Positions 22,120-33,771 of a stretch of DNA of 64,000 bases are shown here, one piece after another. A program made the translations under genes and the position numbers. The DNA is taken from contig CM077644.1 of assembly GCA_039707465.1 (NCBI GenBank), forward strand, positions 187,860,462 to 187,924,461, in the 5' to 3' direction. Source of the DNA: Rhabdophis nuchalis (Eukaryota > Chordata > Lepidosauria > Squamata > Natricidae). The notes beneath the pieces were generated by a model. The model was not told the DNA's origin and searched no databases. It was given only the letters and a program-made list of their open reading frames with translations. The stretch's first letter is position 1, and each line of letters begins with the position of its first letter.

Positions 22120-24884
22120 GTGCAGGTTCTCGTTGTGTCAGAGGGGGAGCCGGACCTGGCAGGAATAGCGGAGACCTGGTTGGGCCACGAGGGTGGACTC
22201 CCCCTCGTTGAAATGTGCCCACCAGGTTACCGCGCTTTTCATCAGCCCCGGGCCCTAGGCAGGGGTGGTGGGGTAGCGGTTATTGTAAAGGAAGGTCTTG
22301 AGCCGAGAGAGACCATTGTGCCACAGACCACCGGTTGTGAGTCCCTCTGTGTGAAGTGGGGCCTAGGGAGGCAGTTGGGCTTGCTGGTTGTAGACCTGGC
22401 TCCCCGCTATGTAGCAGCAGCCCTGCCCGAGCTCCTGGAGGTGATCGCTATGGTGGCAGTTGAGACCCCCAGACTTTTAGTCATGGGGGACTTTAATCTG
22501 CCATCGGTGGGCGAATCATCCGAGGTAGCTCGGGAGTTCATGGCTTCCATGACGGCCATGGACCTGACCCAATTAATTCAAGGCCCCACCCACGAGGGTG
22601 GACATATGCCGGATCTCATCTTTGTCTCTGGCCAATGGAAGAGTGATCTGGGTACAGGGGATATAGTCATTACGCCCTTGTCATGGTCAGACCACTCACT
22701 TCTCCGGCTCGACTTTCCAACAGCTACTCCCCTCCGCGGGGAGGCGGAACCTGAGTCATCAATTTGGTTCCGCCCCAGGCGCCTGATGGACCCTGATGGG
22801 TTCCAGGCGGCGCTTGGGCCACTTCCTGTACCCCTGACCCACGCCCCGATGGAGGACCTCGTGGCCGCATGGAACATTGTGACCGCGGGAGCCTTGGATT
22901 GGGTCGCGCCCTTGCGGCCTCTCTTGCGGCGGCGAGTCACCTTGGCTCCTTGGTTTACCGAGGAGCTGAGGGTGATGAAACGCCACAAGAGATGCCTAGA
23001 GAGAAGATGGAGGTCTACCCGATCTGAATCTGACCGGACACAGGTAAGAGCCCATTTACGGACTTACATTGTGGCGCTGAGAGTGGCCAAACGTCATCAT
23101 TGTGCCACTCTCATAGCATCCGCAGATAACCGCCCTGCCGCCCTGTTTCGGGTGACCCGCTCCCTCCTTCAACAGAGGGTGCGGGAAGCCCCACTACAGG
23201 TTAGAGCAGAGGAATTTGTGATTTATCTGCAGGAGAAAATCGCTCAGATACAGAACGAGTTAGCCCCCATTGATGGCCCAGTGGGATTGCACGAGACAGA
23301 TCTTGTTTGGGAGGAGTTTGACTCCGTTACTTCCGAGGATATGGACAGGTTACGTGGGCGACTGCGAGCCACCACATGTTTATTGGACCCGTGTCCCTCC
23401 TGGCTTGTACTGGCATCCTGGGAGGTGACACGAGGCTGGCTCCAAGAGGTTGTCAATGCTTCCTTAAGTGAGGGTTCCTTGCCTGCCTCCCTAAAAGAGG
23501 CTATGGTGAGGCCCCTCCTCAAGAAGCCCTCTTTGGATCCAGCTTTATTAACCAACTATCGTCCAGTCTCCAACCTTCCCTTTCTGTCAAAGGTTGTTGA
23601 GAGTGTGGTGGCACAACAGTTTCCCCGTCTCCTGGAGGAAGTTGATTATCTAGATCCGTGCCAGTCCGGCTTTCGGCCCGGGCATAGCACCGAGATGGCA
23701 TTGGTCGCGTTGGTTGATGATCTCTGGAGGGGCAGAGATGGGGGTTGTTCCTCCATCCTGGTCCTATTAGACCTCTCGGCGGCTTTCGATACCATCGACC
23801 ATGGTATCTTATTGCATCGGCTGGGGGGGTTGGGGGTGGGAGGCACCGTTTTACGGTGGTTCTCCTCCTACCTCTCTGGCCGATTGCAATTTGTGTTGAC
23901 AGGAGAGCAGAGGTCGACCTCGAGACCCCTCACATGTGGGGTGCCTCAGGGGTCGGTCCTCTCGCCTCTCCTGTTCAACACATATATGAAGCCGCTGGGT
24001 GAGATCATCCGTGGTTTTGGGGTAGAGTATCACCTCTACGCTGATGATACACAGCTGTATATATCTACCCCAAACCACCCCAACGATGCCGTAGCGGTGA
24101 TGTGCCAGTGCCTGGAAGCCGTGCGGATCTGGATAGGAAGTAACGGACTCAGGCTCAACCCGACCAAGACCGAGTGGCTGTGGTTTCCGGCTGCCCGATT
24201 CAACCAGCTGATTCCATCGCTGGCCATAGGGGGCGAACATCTTGCCCCTGTGGATGGGGCGCGCAACTTGGGTGTCCTCCTGGATACCCGGCTGTCCATG
24301 GAAGATCAAGTCACAGCCGTGGCCAGGAGGGCGTTTTACCAGATTCGCCGGGTACGCCAGTTGCACCCCTATTGGATCGGGATGCCCTTCGCACAGTCAC
24401 TCATGCTCTTGTGACATCCCGACTGGACTATTGTAACTCTCTCTACATGGGGCTCCCCTTGAGGTGCATCCGGAGACTTCAGCTGGTCCAGAATGCAGCC
24501 GCGCGAGCAATAATGGGAACCTCAAGGTTTACCCACGTAACACCTCTCTTGCGCGAGCTGCACTGGCTGCCTGTCATCTTCCGGGTGCGCTTCAAGGTGC
24601 TAGTTGTCATCTTCAAAGTGCTCCATGGCTCGGGACCTAGTTACCTGCGGGATCGGATCCTGCCCCATACATCCTCATGGCCGATTCGCTCCCACAGAGA
24701 GGGACTTCTCCGGGTGCCGTCCACTAGATTCTGTCAGCGGGTGACGCCCAGGGGAAGGGCTTTCTCTGTGGCGGGCCCAGCCCTCTGGAACGACCTTCCC
24801 CCCGACATTAGAACAACCACGGACCTCCGCTCCTTCCGTCTAAAATTAAAAACACATCTTTTCTGCTTGGCCGGCCTAGGGTAG
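22120..24884 (+). pseudogene. L2 ORF2: AP endonuclease + reverse transcriptase (one frameshift)
   Basis: Nicks target DNA and copies the LINE RNA from the nick. APE-type endonuclease: AETW near residue 17-20 (catalytic E), GDFN at 123-126, SDH at 190-192. Reverse transcriptase: [20 protein letters not shown] entry, [24 protein letters not shown] with the first catalytic Asp near 551, [14 protein letters not shown], and YADD at about 640-643. The first frame (22120-24414) stops early because one C is missing in the C run at ~24365-24369 ('ttgcacccctattgg' against 'ttgcgccccctattgg' in the copy at 33.0 kb). The remaining C-terminus (QNAAARAIMG, LLRELHWLPV, LHGSGPSYLRDR, ALWNDLPPDI) continues in the next frame to 24884. 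So 764 residues precede the shift and ~170 follow. All catalytic motifs are present. Codon use is GC-rich, unlike the AT-rich surroundings. Confidence 0.92.
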
Positions 24885-25049
24885 TCTCTTTTAGTATGGG
24901 ATTTTGGTAATTTAAATTGGGAATTTTAGCGCAGGGATAATTGTTTAATTTGCCTTTTAGTTATTTATGTATATTTATTGTATTTTTAACTTCCCTGTGC
25001 ACCGCTCCGCGTCCCCCCGGGGAGAGGGAGCGGTCTATAAATTAAATTT

Positions 25050-25185
<136 letters not shown>

Positions 25186-25499
25186 GTTGGAAAAATGTTC
25201 TAAAAGTAACCCAATAATGAACTCAATTATATAAGAAGGCAATGTGTTCACTAGGTATCTTCAACCAGAAGCTATATAAATAGGTTGGCAAAAAGTGTGA
25301 TTCCTAATCCTAATCCAAGCATGAGGAGGAGGATGATAAATAATCACAATGACAATGATAAACATCAGGAAAAAACCATTGCAAACCTTAGTCATTCTTG
25401 TGTGCATCCCAAGATAGAAAGTAAGTATGGAAGTCACAAGGCTTGCACTGTTCTTATCACTACAATGTAGCAAACATATGTTTTTACTCATGCTTCATC

Positions 25500-25800
25500 A
25501 GGTTTGCATGCTTTCAAACTGCTAGCTTGGCAGCAGCTATGATAAGGACGGGAGCTCGCCCCGTCACATGAAGCTCAGGTCTTGAACATTTGAACTCCAG
25601 CATCTGAATCACTGAGCCATCTTGCCACCCATAAATAGGTATCACTTTGGTTAGGGGTGGGTTGCTCCCGGCATTACTGCCGGTTTGGTGCGTGCAGAAA
25701 ACCACTGACTTCGGTAGGAACAGTGTTTTGTGACATCATGCTGACCACATGACCACAGAAATGTCTTTGAACAGTGCTGGCTCAAGTGCATATTAGAGAG
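25500..25800. mobile_element. Mosaic of decayed SINE and MITE pieces
   Basis: 'ttggcagcagctatgataag', 'gggagctcgccccgtcac' and 'tcactgagccatcttgccac' look like an antisense tRNA-derived SINE head (common squamate type). Further right, 'gctgaccacatgaccacaga' and 'gtctttgaacagtgctggct' match the SINE at 39.4 kb. Ends are unclear. Confidence 0.5.
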
Positions 25801-26264
25801 GCCCATAGTCAGTATCTAGAAAAGTTTAGATTGAAAATTATACAATAAAATTCTGCATCTACTTTAAATGGGGAGTGCATGGAACACTATGTGGCAGTTT
25901 CTGGATTAAGGCTTCACTCAATTATACTAGTCCTAATGCTGCCAAGTAGAGTATTTGCCTATTTTATTAAATCTGTTTGGCTTAGTACATTGGTTAAATT
26001 GTACAGCAAAGCACAATTATACAATTAAACACCCATCACACTAAGAGCATAATTTCATTGGAAGGACGATTGTATATTGTTTATTTAAAATGCTTTTCGG
26101 CTAAGAGCCAAACCCCTCCCCAAATACATTTAGAGATAAACTCAACATTCAATATAGTATTCCATGAAAATTCACAAAACAAGCACTGGGGATGGTGAAA
26201 ACAACAAATGTACCACTTCAAACTTCTTCTTTTGTTTAGGAATTGGGGGAGGTATTGTCTATTC

Positions 26265-26399
26265 CAGGGGTCTGCAAAGTCGGCTCTTTGAAGACTGGTG
26301 GACTTCAACTCCCAGAGTTCCCCAGCCAGCATAGCTGGCTGGGGAATTCTGGGAGTTGAAGTCCACCAGTCTTCAAAGAGCCGACTTTGCAGACCCCTG
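26265..26399. mobile_element. Palindromic hAT-type MITE (family A), perfect TSD
   Basis: A 135-bp nearly perfect palindrome with ends 'caggggtctgcaaagtcgg' and its complement 'gactttgcagacccctg', centred on 'ccagcatagctgg'. It is flanked by a perfect 8-bp target duplication gtctattc (26257-26264 and 26400-26407), which proves transposition with hAT-type spacing. It is young and can fold into a single hairpin. Confidence 0.95.
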
Positions 26400-26407
26400 G
26401 TCTATTC

Positions 26408-27018
26408 AAAAGCAACAATTGTGATTATACAAGCGGTGTTTATCAGTCTTCCCGCTTCAGAGCAACGTCTAGCATGCTGTAATCATACAGGAATGGAAGA
26501 GAACAGGCGGAGCTCATCTCTTTTGGATGTGACAACAGTGATGAGCATATGTGTTTGGAGTCTGTATGCAGAATGAGCATTCTTACTAGCATTTCATTTA
26601 TCTCAGCTTCAAGTATTTTTTTGAAAAATCTGAACATTATATTATAGTATCGTATATAAATGAAATATTTGACTCCTCAGAAGCTCATCTGACACTTACA
26701 TCTCATTTCTAAGAGTAAAGAAAATATTGGGAGAACTAGCCCCTGCTGATTGGGGGGGTGGGGTGTAGGACAAAAAATTGGGGAAGAGATTGTGATTTTG
26801 ATTCGACACCATCATTTTTACATTTCAGTTATTTACTCTGGACAAGGTTTGGGATGGAAATTTCAGTGCGAAATATGGTTTCCAATTTATTTCAAATATT
26901 GAATGATTGGTTGCATACTACTTTGCCAAATGCTGCCAAATACATAATCTTAAAATATTGATGAGAGAACTATAATAATAAATCCCCAAGTATTGCTTTT
27001 ATCTGGTTTTTCAGTCCA
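26408..27018. other. No gene seen
   Basis: Unique-looking DNA. A short run of G lies near 26750. Confidence 0.4.
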
Positions 27019-27321
27019 GACAAAAGACATTTTGCTAATGCCTGGCTCTGAAAGTGGCATAAACACACTTATTCAGAAGTAAATCTTCCTGATTTCAAAT
27101 AGGTTTATTTCTCAGCAAGATTCGTTGCAAAGGTTTTAGCTCAAAGGAAAGGATTTCAGAGGAATGATGGATAAGGTTCCCAAGTATTGATTTCAGAAAG
27201 TGAGTTTTTCAGGAACGGGAAGCCAACAGTGAACTCATTACACGATTTGGCAGGGCTGTGACCACTTGTCTGCATTAGCTGGTTTTTGCTTTGCTCTTTT
27301 GCAATACCAAATTTCATTCGC
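27019..27321 (+). repeat. Left arm of large imperfect inverted repeat
   Basis: Complementary to 27763-28079 at roughly three-quarters identity by eye. Shared words (read on the arm) include 'gatttcagaggaatgatgga', 'gccaacagtgaactcattac' and 'gatttcagaaa'. The spacer is ~440 bp. Identity of the arm sequence is unknown to me. Confidence 0.75.
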
Positions 27322-27762
27322 AGCCACCAAATCTCTACAAATCACACTCAGTTCTGATGAATAGAGGCTGACTTCATAAAATGTGCTAAACTATCGTGTA
27401 TTTTGATAGTTTGATTTTAATTTAACAGAACCTGTGACTTTGGTCATTCTAGTTTGTGAACCATGGTTTAGCATGACAAATATATCCAGCCAATGTAATT
27501 CAGTCCCCAAAATGTGGCTAAACACATATTGCTGAATATGTTATGTGAACCCTACCAATGTATTCTTGGCTTCATTTCACACTAGTTGCAAAATGCAAGG
27601 AGAGACTGATTTAAAGGATTGCGGTGGTGACAAAGGCAAGTAGTTAGGATAGGATGTTAGGGATCCAGATTGCAGGATGAAGTCGCTCCAGATTAAGGCA
27701 AAGCCTGTAATTCACTTTCAGTATCAATCATATCTTTCTGTTATTTTCCTACAATCTTACAA

Positions 27763-28079
27763 GCAAATGAAATTTTGCATTGCCAAAGAGTGAAGAAAGA
27801 GCCAACTAATGGAGAGAGACAAGTGACAAGAGCTTGCCAAACTATGTAATGAGTTCACTGTTGGCTACCCAACTCCTGAAATGCTCATTTTCTGAAATCA
27901 GCCCTTGGAGACCTTCTCCATCATTCCTCTGAAATCTTTTCCTTTGGACTTAAGCCTTTGCCAGGAATCTTCCTCGGACACCAGTCTACTTGAAATCAGA
28001 AATTTACTTTGACTAAGTCTGTTTATGCTAATTTTACAAAAATACATAAGAGCCAAGGTTGTGCAACATGTCCTTTGTC
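27763..28079 (-). repeat. Right arm of large imperfect inverted repeat
   Basis: Reverse complement partner of 27019-27321, for example 'tccatcattcctctgaaatc' and 'gtaatgagttcactgttggc'. It ends 80 bp before a hAT element. Confidence 0.75.
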
Positions 28080-28159
28080 AACTTTTACTTGGTATGAAAA
28101 ACATTGTTGACAAAAGCAGTATTTGGGAATTTAAATGATCTTTCCACATTGTTCCTAAG

Positions 28160-28476
28160 CAGTGGTAGGATTCAATTTTTTTTACTACTGGTTCTGTGGG
28201 TGTGGCTTGGTTGGTGTGTCAGGGGAAGGATACTGTACAATCTCTATCCCCACCCCACTCAAGGCAAAGGATACTGTAAAATCTCCATTCCCACTCTACT
28301 CCAGGGGAAGGTTACTGCAAAATCCCCATTCCCTCCTGATCAACTGGGACTAGGGAGGCAGAGGATAGATGGGGTTGGGACCAGTCAGAGGTGGTATTTA
28401 CCAGTTCTCCAAACTACTCAAAATTTCCACTACTGGTTCTACAGAACTGGTCAGAACCTGCTGAATACCACCTCTG
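28160..28476. mobile_element. Non-autonomous hAT element (family B)
   Basis: Same family as 4868-5174. The ends are 'cagtggtaggattcaatt' and 'gctgaataccacctctg', with an 8-bp target duplication ttcctaag/ttcctaaa (7 of 8). It carries three copies of the internal ~45-bp unit ('aaggatactgta..aatctc') instead of two. Confidence 0.88.
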
Positions 28477-28484
28477 TTCCTAAA

Positions 28485-29120
28485 ATGAATAATGAAACTT
28501 GGACAAATAATTTGAAAAGTGGGATTTCGAAACGTGAAAAAGCTAAAAAAATATTTTTGCTACTTTCCCATTTATACACACACAGACACACACACTCATT
28601 TCATTTTCCTGAGCAAAAGAGAGTTTATTTGCCATCATGTTGTTGACTCTTATCAACCATACAGAGAGATTTTATCCATTGCAATCTGTCCCTAATCTGG
28701 TCTTTCAGGTCGTGCATTAGTGCATTCATAAAGGATGCAGCTGCTTTAATGATTCAACCTGAAGTTATTCATTTATATTTCAGTATACTACAAAGAGTCC
28801 CTTCCAAACCTCTAAGTGTTTTTAATCATGAAAAAAGGGGGCAAGCCTGTTGTTTCTGAGCCAAAACTAAGATCCAGAATTATAGATAATAATTGGGATA
28901 TATCAGTTATTTATCTTATTGGGTTTGGTGGGATTACACATCATGGTTTTTAAAAAGCCTAACTAAAAATACAGCATGCATTTTAAAATAAATTAATTCA
29001 AATTTTTTAACCTGTGTCTATTTTTTAAAGTACTTTAATATGAATAGAAAATTAGTTCAAAAAAAGCAAAAACAAAAGCAAACAGAAATAGAAACAGAAA
29101 AGAATAAAGATTTTAAAAAG
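28485..29120. other. No gene seen
   Basis: AT-rich unique-looking DNA with a short CA-rich run near 28575. Confidence 0.4.
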
Positions 29121-29122
29121 CT

Positions 29123-29375
29123 ATCATTAGCAATAGCATTAAGACTTATACTGTATACCATTTTATAGTGTTTTACAGCCCTCTGTGAGTGGTTTTAAAG
29201 AGTCAGCATATTGCCGCCAGCAATTTGGGTCTTCATTTTACCCTCCTCGGAAGGATGGAAGGATAAGTCAACTTTGAGCCTGGTGGGATCTGAACTGCCA
29301 AATTTCAGGCAGCTGGCAGGCAGCAGTAGTAGCCTGCACTACTGCACTCAAACCACTGCGTCACCATGGCTCATG
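29123..29375 (-). mobile_element. tRNA-derived SINE, antisense
   Basis: Read on the minus strand, it begins with a tRNA-like head 'gagccatggtgacgcagtgg' and 'cagttcagatcccacc'. It continues through the complement of 'ggaaggatggaaggataagt' and ends in the complement of 'gacttatactgtatacc'. I recognise this as a frequent snake SINE pattern. It is moderately diverged. Confidence 0.65.
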
Positions 29376-29518
29376 GTGGCTCATTAATATAGAAAACCAT
29401 TTTGTGTTACATTTTTGCTGATAAAGAAATGAAGGGAGTCTAGTATAGATCTATTTCAAGCTATTTAGCTCTCATCAGCTAGCCATATCCTTACTGGGAT
29501 TCAAACTTGGGCTGTTTA

Positions 29519-29638
29519 CATATTAGGTAGTTGTATTGACCTTTAAGCCACAAGTAATCTCTCCCCTGGCTCAGCTGATAAAGGGAGGAGAACCTGTGGC
29601 TTAGAAGTTAATACAACTGCCTAATATATTGAATGTAT
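29519..29638. repeat. ~45-bp-arm imperfect hairpin
   Basis: 'atattaggtagttgtattga' (29519 on) pairs with 'ttaatacaactgcctaatat' near 29620-29634, and 'taagccacaagt' pairs with 'acctgtggctta'. The loop is about 25-30 bp. Both arms look like opposed tRNA-like SINE heads, so two inverted SINE remnants are the simplest origin. Confidence 0.65.
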
Positions 29639-29639
29639 G

Positions 29640-31927
29640 TTTTTGTTTTGTTTCATTTTGTTTGTTTTTACTGTTTATATTTTATTTTCTATAATAAAAC
29701 AATAAATTTGTAAAAAAAAAATAAGGACTCATCAATTTAAAAAATACATGTGTTTTTAGTTTTGTTTTTTTTTAAACGAAGTTTCAGACCAGGCGCATCT
29801 GTGGGAGGAGAGGAGAGGATTAAAAATGTTAATATGGTAACTGTGATTACAGGTTGAACTCTCATCTCTTTGTTATAAGTGTTACCTGCAAGTCTTGTGT
29901 AAAAAGAGGAGGTAGGGCTTCAATAATATAGTCCTGGCCACTATCCTGCCGTTAATAATCTCTCTCCGAAGCACCTGTTTTAGAGAAATGAAATACATAT
30001 TAACTGGATATTCAAGCATTTTCCCAAGAGCAAAGTTGTTTGCAAAGAGCAGACTGGAACCCACCCTAAATGAGCTAGGTTAGCAGCCATATTTTTGCTG
30101 TATTTTTTATTAAAATAGCAAATAAATTAAGATGATACCATTAGTCAGTCATTTTTTTTTGACTCATTCTAGTCCTGCAGATTATCCAACAGTATCTCAT
30201 CTAATCCTTTCAAAGATTTGCTCAATTTTCTGCATAATTAATTGCATACTGTTTTAAGAACTATAGCTCTCTATTAGTACACTTAGTACAGAAAATAAAA
30301 GCTTTGTTATCTTGGATTTTCTTTGGAAGGATTGTTCCTTCTACACACTGTTGTATTTGTGCATTACTTCTTTATTGAGGTTTGGTGGTGTTCTTGATCT
30401 TACACAGGCCTCGAGATAGACAGTTATAGCTTTATAACATTCTTGTTTTTTTATTTGTTCACTTCATTTAGAAAAGCAGCCATTGCATCAGAAGTGTTTG
30501 TATGTCCACCCGCTTCACTTCTTACTCTATATATTTTGCTAGTCAAACTCCCCCTCCCCCATATCTACTTTGTCTTCTTATTAAACAACAGTTGCTTGTC
30601 CTTAGTTGGTCTTAAATATTTCTCTAACAAAGCTGTCTCTGTTTTTCCAACATGCCCATTTGCAGCCCACGCTCTTCCTGCACAGCTTTTCACTGATACC
30701 TTAGACCCCAATATTACTCCAAGTGACCTCATGCAACATCTGTAGTTGGGCTGGATTAAAAGACATGGGAAACCTTGACTGAACCATGTTCTGTGGGTCA
30801 AAAGATTTCCACTATCCAGCATTCATCCCCCCCCCTCTTTCTCTCCCTCTCTCTCTCCCTCTCTTTCTCTCTCTCTGTCTCTCTCCCAGTCCCTCCTTCC
30901 CTCTCTCTCTTTCTCTCTCTGTATCTCTCTCTGCCTGCACAAACAAAGACACAGCAAACTTCTGGAAGACCAGAAAGAAGCAGATGTTCAGGGAGTCTCT
31001 CTAATTCCACAGAAGGTCTGGCTGTTGTACAACCAGATATTTCACTCAGTAAGGCTCTTCAGGCACTTGGGAAAACACAGAGAAATGATTTAAAGTAATG
31101 TCGGTTTTTTAAAATAGCTATTCAAGTAACAAACACGTACATAAACTTAACTTGATCAGAATCTTTTTTTACAAAATAGTTTCCTATGTGTAAATGAGTT
31201 GTTTCATAAATATTTCTTCAACAGATTTTTTAAAATTATGTGTTATTTCAGAGGGCCTGAATCCTTAATGCACTTTAGTTCAATATTATACCACAAGTGT
31301 ATAATATTATACCACAAGTGTCAGCTAAGTGACTGCGCCCGAGATGACCTTGATGGTTTGCAACCCAAGTCCAACCCGAATTGGACTGGGGTAGTTCTTT
31401 GCAAGAACTTCATGAAAAACTACAGCTGTGGAACAAAACTGGGGGGGGGGGGAATCCCAGAAGAAAGAAATAGGGTTGTTATCAAATATACATGAATGCA
31501 TTAAGAGTTGAGCAATACCCAGAAACTGAAGGTTTAGGCCGACACAAAGCAAAGCAACATAACTGGTTCACCTTTGGTTCACCTGTAACTCTGGGGATTT
31601 TTAGAGATCTGGAAGAAAACAGCCAATAGTGACAGCTCCTCTGGAGATTGGGGCAGGGTGGAATCTAATCCACCTTCCTTCCCTGCAGATGATTTTTTCA
31701 CACTTCTTTTGAAAGAGAAATGTGTTAGTAATTTAGACCTGCTGTGGACTCCTCTGTATTTTTATGGGTGTACATTTTTATGGGAACAGAATATATTCAT
31801 AATCACATGATAAGTACAAATTGACTAAACACTAAGAAACAAGATGCTGCCAGCCTTCAGAAGTAAAACACAAGGACTTACCTCAGAAATAAATTAATCT
31901 CTTCCTATATGGAGCTTAGCTGTAATA
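29640..31927. other. No gene; several simple-sequence tracts
   Basis: Holds an AATAAA plus A-run near 29690-29722 that looks like a retroposed 3' end, a CT-rich tract at ~30830-30945, a 21-22-bp tandem duplication at ~31285-31326 ('ataatattataccacaagtg' twice) and a run of 12 G at ~31441. No exon is supported. Confidence 0.5.
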
Positions 31928-33545
31928 TTATTGATGGTCCAGTGGGAGGCCACGAGGCGGATCTTGGTTGGGAGGAGTTCGACTCTGTTACTTCCGAGGA
32001 TATGGACAGGTTACGTGGGCGACTGCGAGCCACCACATGTTTATTGGACCCGTGTCCTTCCTGGCTTGTACTGGCATCCTGGGAGGTGACACGAGGCTGG
32101 CTCCAAGAGGTTGTCAACGCTTCTTTAAGCGAGGGTTTCTTGCCTGCCTCCCTTAAAGAGGCTATGGTGAGGCCCCTCCTGAAGAAGCCCTCTTTGGACC
32201 CAGCTTTATTAGCCAACTATCGTCCCGTCTCCAACCTTCCCTTTTTGGCGAAGGTTGTAGAGAGTGTGGTGGCACAACAGTTTCCCCGTCACCTGGAGGA
32301 AGTTGATTATCTAGACCCGCGCCAGTCCGGCTTTCGGCCCGGGCATAGCACCGAGACGGCATTGGTCACATTGGTAGATGATCTCTGGAGGGCCAGAGAT
32401 GGGGGTTGCTCCTCCATCCTGGTCCTATTAGACCTCTCAGCGGCTTTTGATACCATCGACCATGGTATCCTATTGCATCGGCTGGGGGGGTTGGGGGTGG
32501 GAGGCACCGTTTTACAGTGGTTCTCCTCCTACCTCTCTGGTCGATCGCAATTTGTGTTGGCAGGAGAGCAGAGGTCGACCTCGAGATCCCTCACATGTGG
32601 GGTGCCTCAGGGGTCGGTCCTCTCACCTCTCCTGTTCAACACATATATGAAGCCGCTGGGTGAGATCATCCGTGGTTTTGGGGTAGAGTACCACCTCTAC
32701 GCTGATGATACGCAGTTGTATATATCTACCCCAAACCACCCCAACGATGCCGTAGTGGTGATGTGCCAGTGCCTGGAAGCCGTGCGGATCTGGATGGGAA
32801 GTAACAGACTCAGGCTCAACCCGGCCAAGACCGAGTGGCTGTGGTTTCCGGCTGCCCGATTCAACCAGCTGATTCCATCGCTGGCCATAGGGGGCGAACA
32901 CCTTGCCCCTGTGGATGGGGCGCGTAACTTGGGTGTCCTCCTGGATACCCGGCTGTCCATGGAAGATCAAGTGACAGCCGTGGCCAGGAGGGCGTTTTAC
33001 CAGGTCCGCCTGGTACGCCAGTTGCGCCCCCTATTGGATCGGGATGCCCTTTGCAAAGTCACTCATGCCCTTGTGACATCCCGACTGGACTATTGTAACT
33101 CTCTCTACATGGGGCTCCCCTTGAGGTGCACCCGAAGACTTCAGCTGGTCCAGAATGCAGCCGCGCGAGCAATAATGGGGACCGCAAGGTACACCCATAT
33201 AAACCTCTCTTGCGCGAGCTGCACTGGCTGCCTGTCGTCTTTCGGGGGCGCTTCAAGGTGTTAGTTATCATCTTTAAAGCGCTCCATGGCTCGGGACCTA
33301 GCTATCTGCGGGATCGGATCCTGCCCCATACATCCTCCCAGCCGATTCGCTCCCACAGAGAGGGACTTCTCCGGGTGCCGTCCACTAGACTTTGTCAGCG
33401 GGCGACGCCCAGGGGAAGGGCCTTCTCTGTGGTGGGCCCAGCCCTCTGGAACGACCTTCCCCCCGACATTAGAACAACCACGGACCTCCGCTCCTTCCGT
33501 CAGAAATTAAAAACGTACTTTTTCTGCTTGGCCGGCCTAGGTTAG
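31928..33545 (+). pseudogene. L2 ORF2 reverse transcriptase (one frameshift)
   Basis: RT and C-terminal portion only; the endonuclease is missing through 5' truncation. The frame is open from the junction to about 33198, with [48 protein letters not shown] and QNAAARAIMGTARYTH. One base is missing in 'cccatataaacctctc' against 'cccacgtaacacctctc' in the first copy, after which the C-terminus (LLRELHWLPVVFRGRFKVL to LAGLG) continues in the next frame to 33545. The first frame otherwise ends at 33264 with a chance tail. It is non-functional because it lacks the endonuclease and is frameshifted. The sequence is otherwise well preserved. Confidence 0.9.
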
Positions 33546-33770
33546 TCTCTACCTTTTAGGGTTTAGGGAATATTAGTTTTAATATGGGGATTTTAGTGCA
33601 GGGACAATTAAATTTAATTTGTTTTTACTTATTGTATCTATTTTTGTATATTTTTATGTGTTTTAATTTTTCCCTGTACACCGCTCCGAGTCCCCTTGGG
33701 GAGAGGACGCGGTATATAAAAATGAAATATTATATTATTATTAATATTATTATTATATTATTATTCTTGC
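31928..33770 (+). mobile_element. L2-clade LINE, 5'-truncated copy
   Basis: Homologous to 23.27-25.06 kb of the first L2 copy and very similar throughout. It starts inside the region between endonuclease and RT and ends with 'acaccgctccgagtcccc', 'gaggacgcggtatataaa' and a short (ATT)n tract. Confidence 0.92.
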
Positions 33771-33771
33771 T

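Noticed and set aside
22578..22988. Long minus-strand frames over the L2 coding region (also 23851-24366, 32623-32970, 43333-43761)
   Set aside because: They are antisense shadows of the GC-rich L2 ORF2. The sense frame carries all motifs.
29340..29375. Possible tRNA gene
   Set aside because: tRNA-like boxes belong to SINE heads. No complete cloverleaf is visible here or in the other SINEs.
31660..31695. Pyrimidine tract plus CAG resembling a splice acceptor ('ccttccttccctgcag')
   Set aside because: No open exon or matching donor follows, and pyrimidine tracts are common here.
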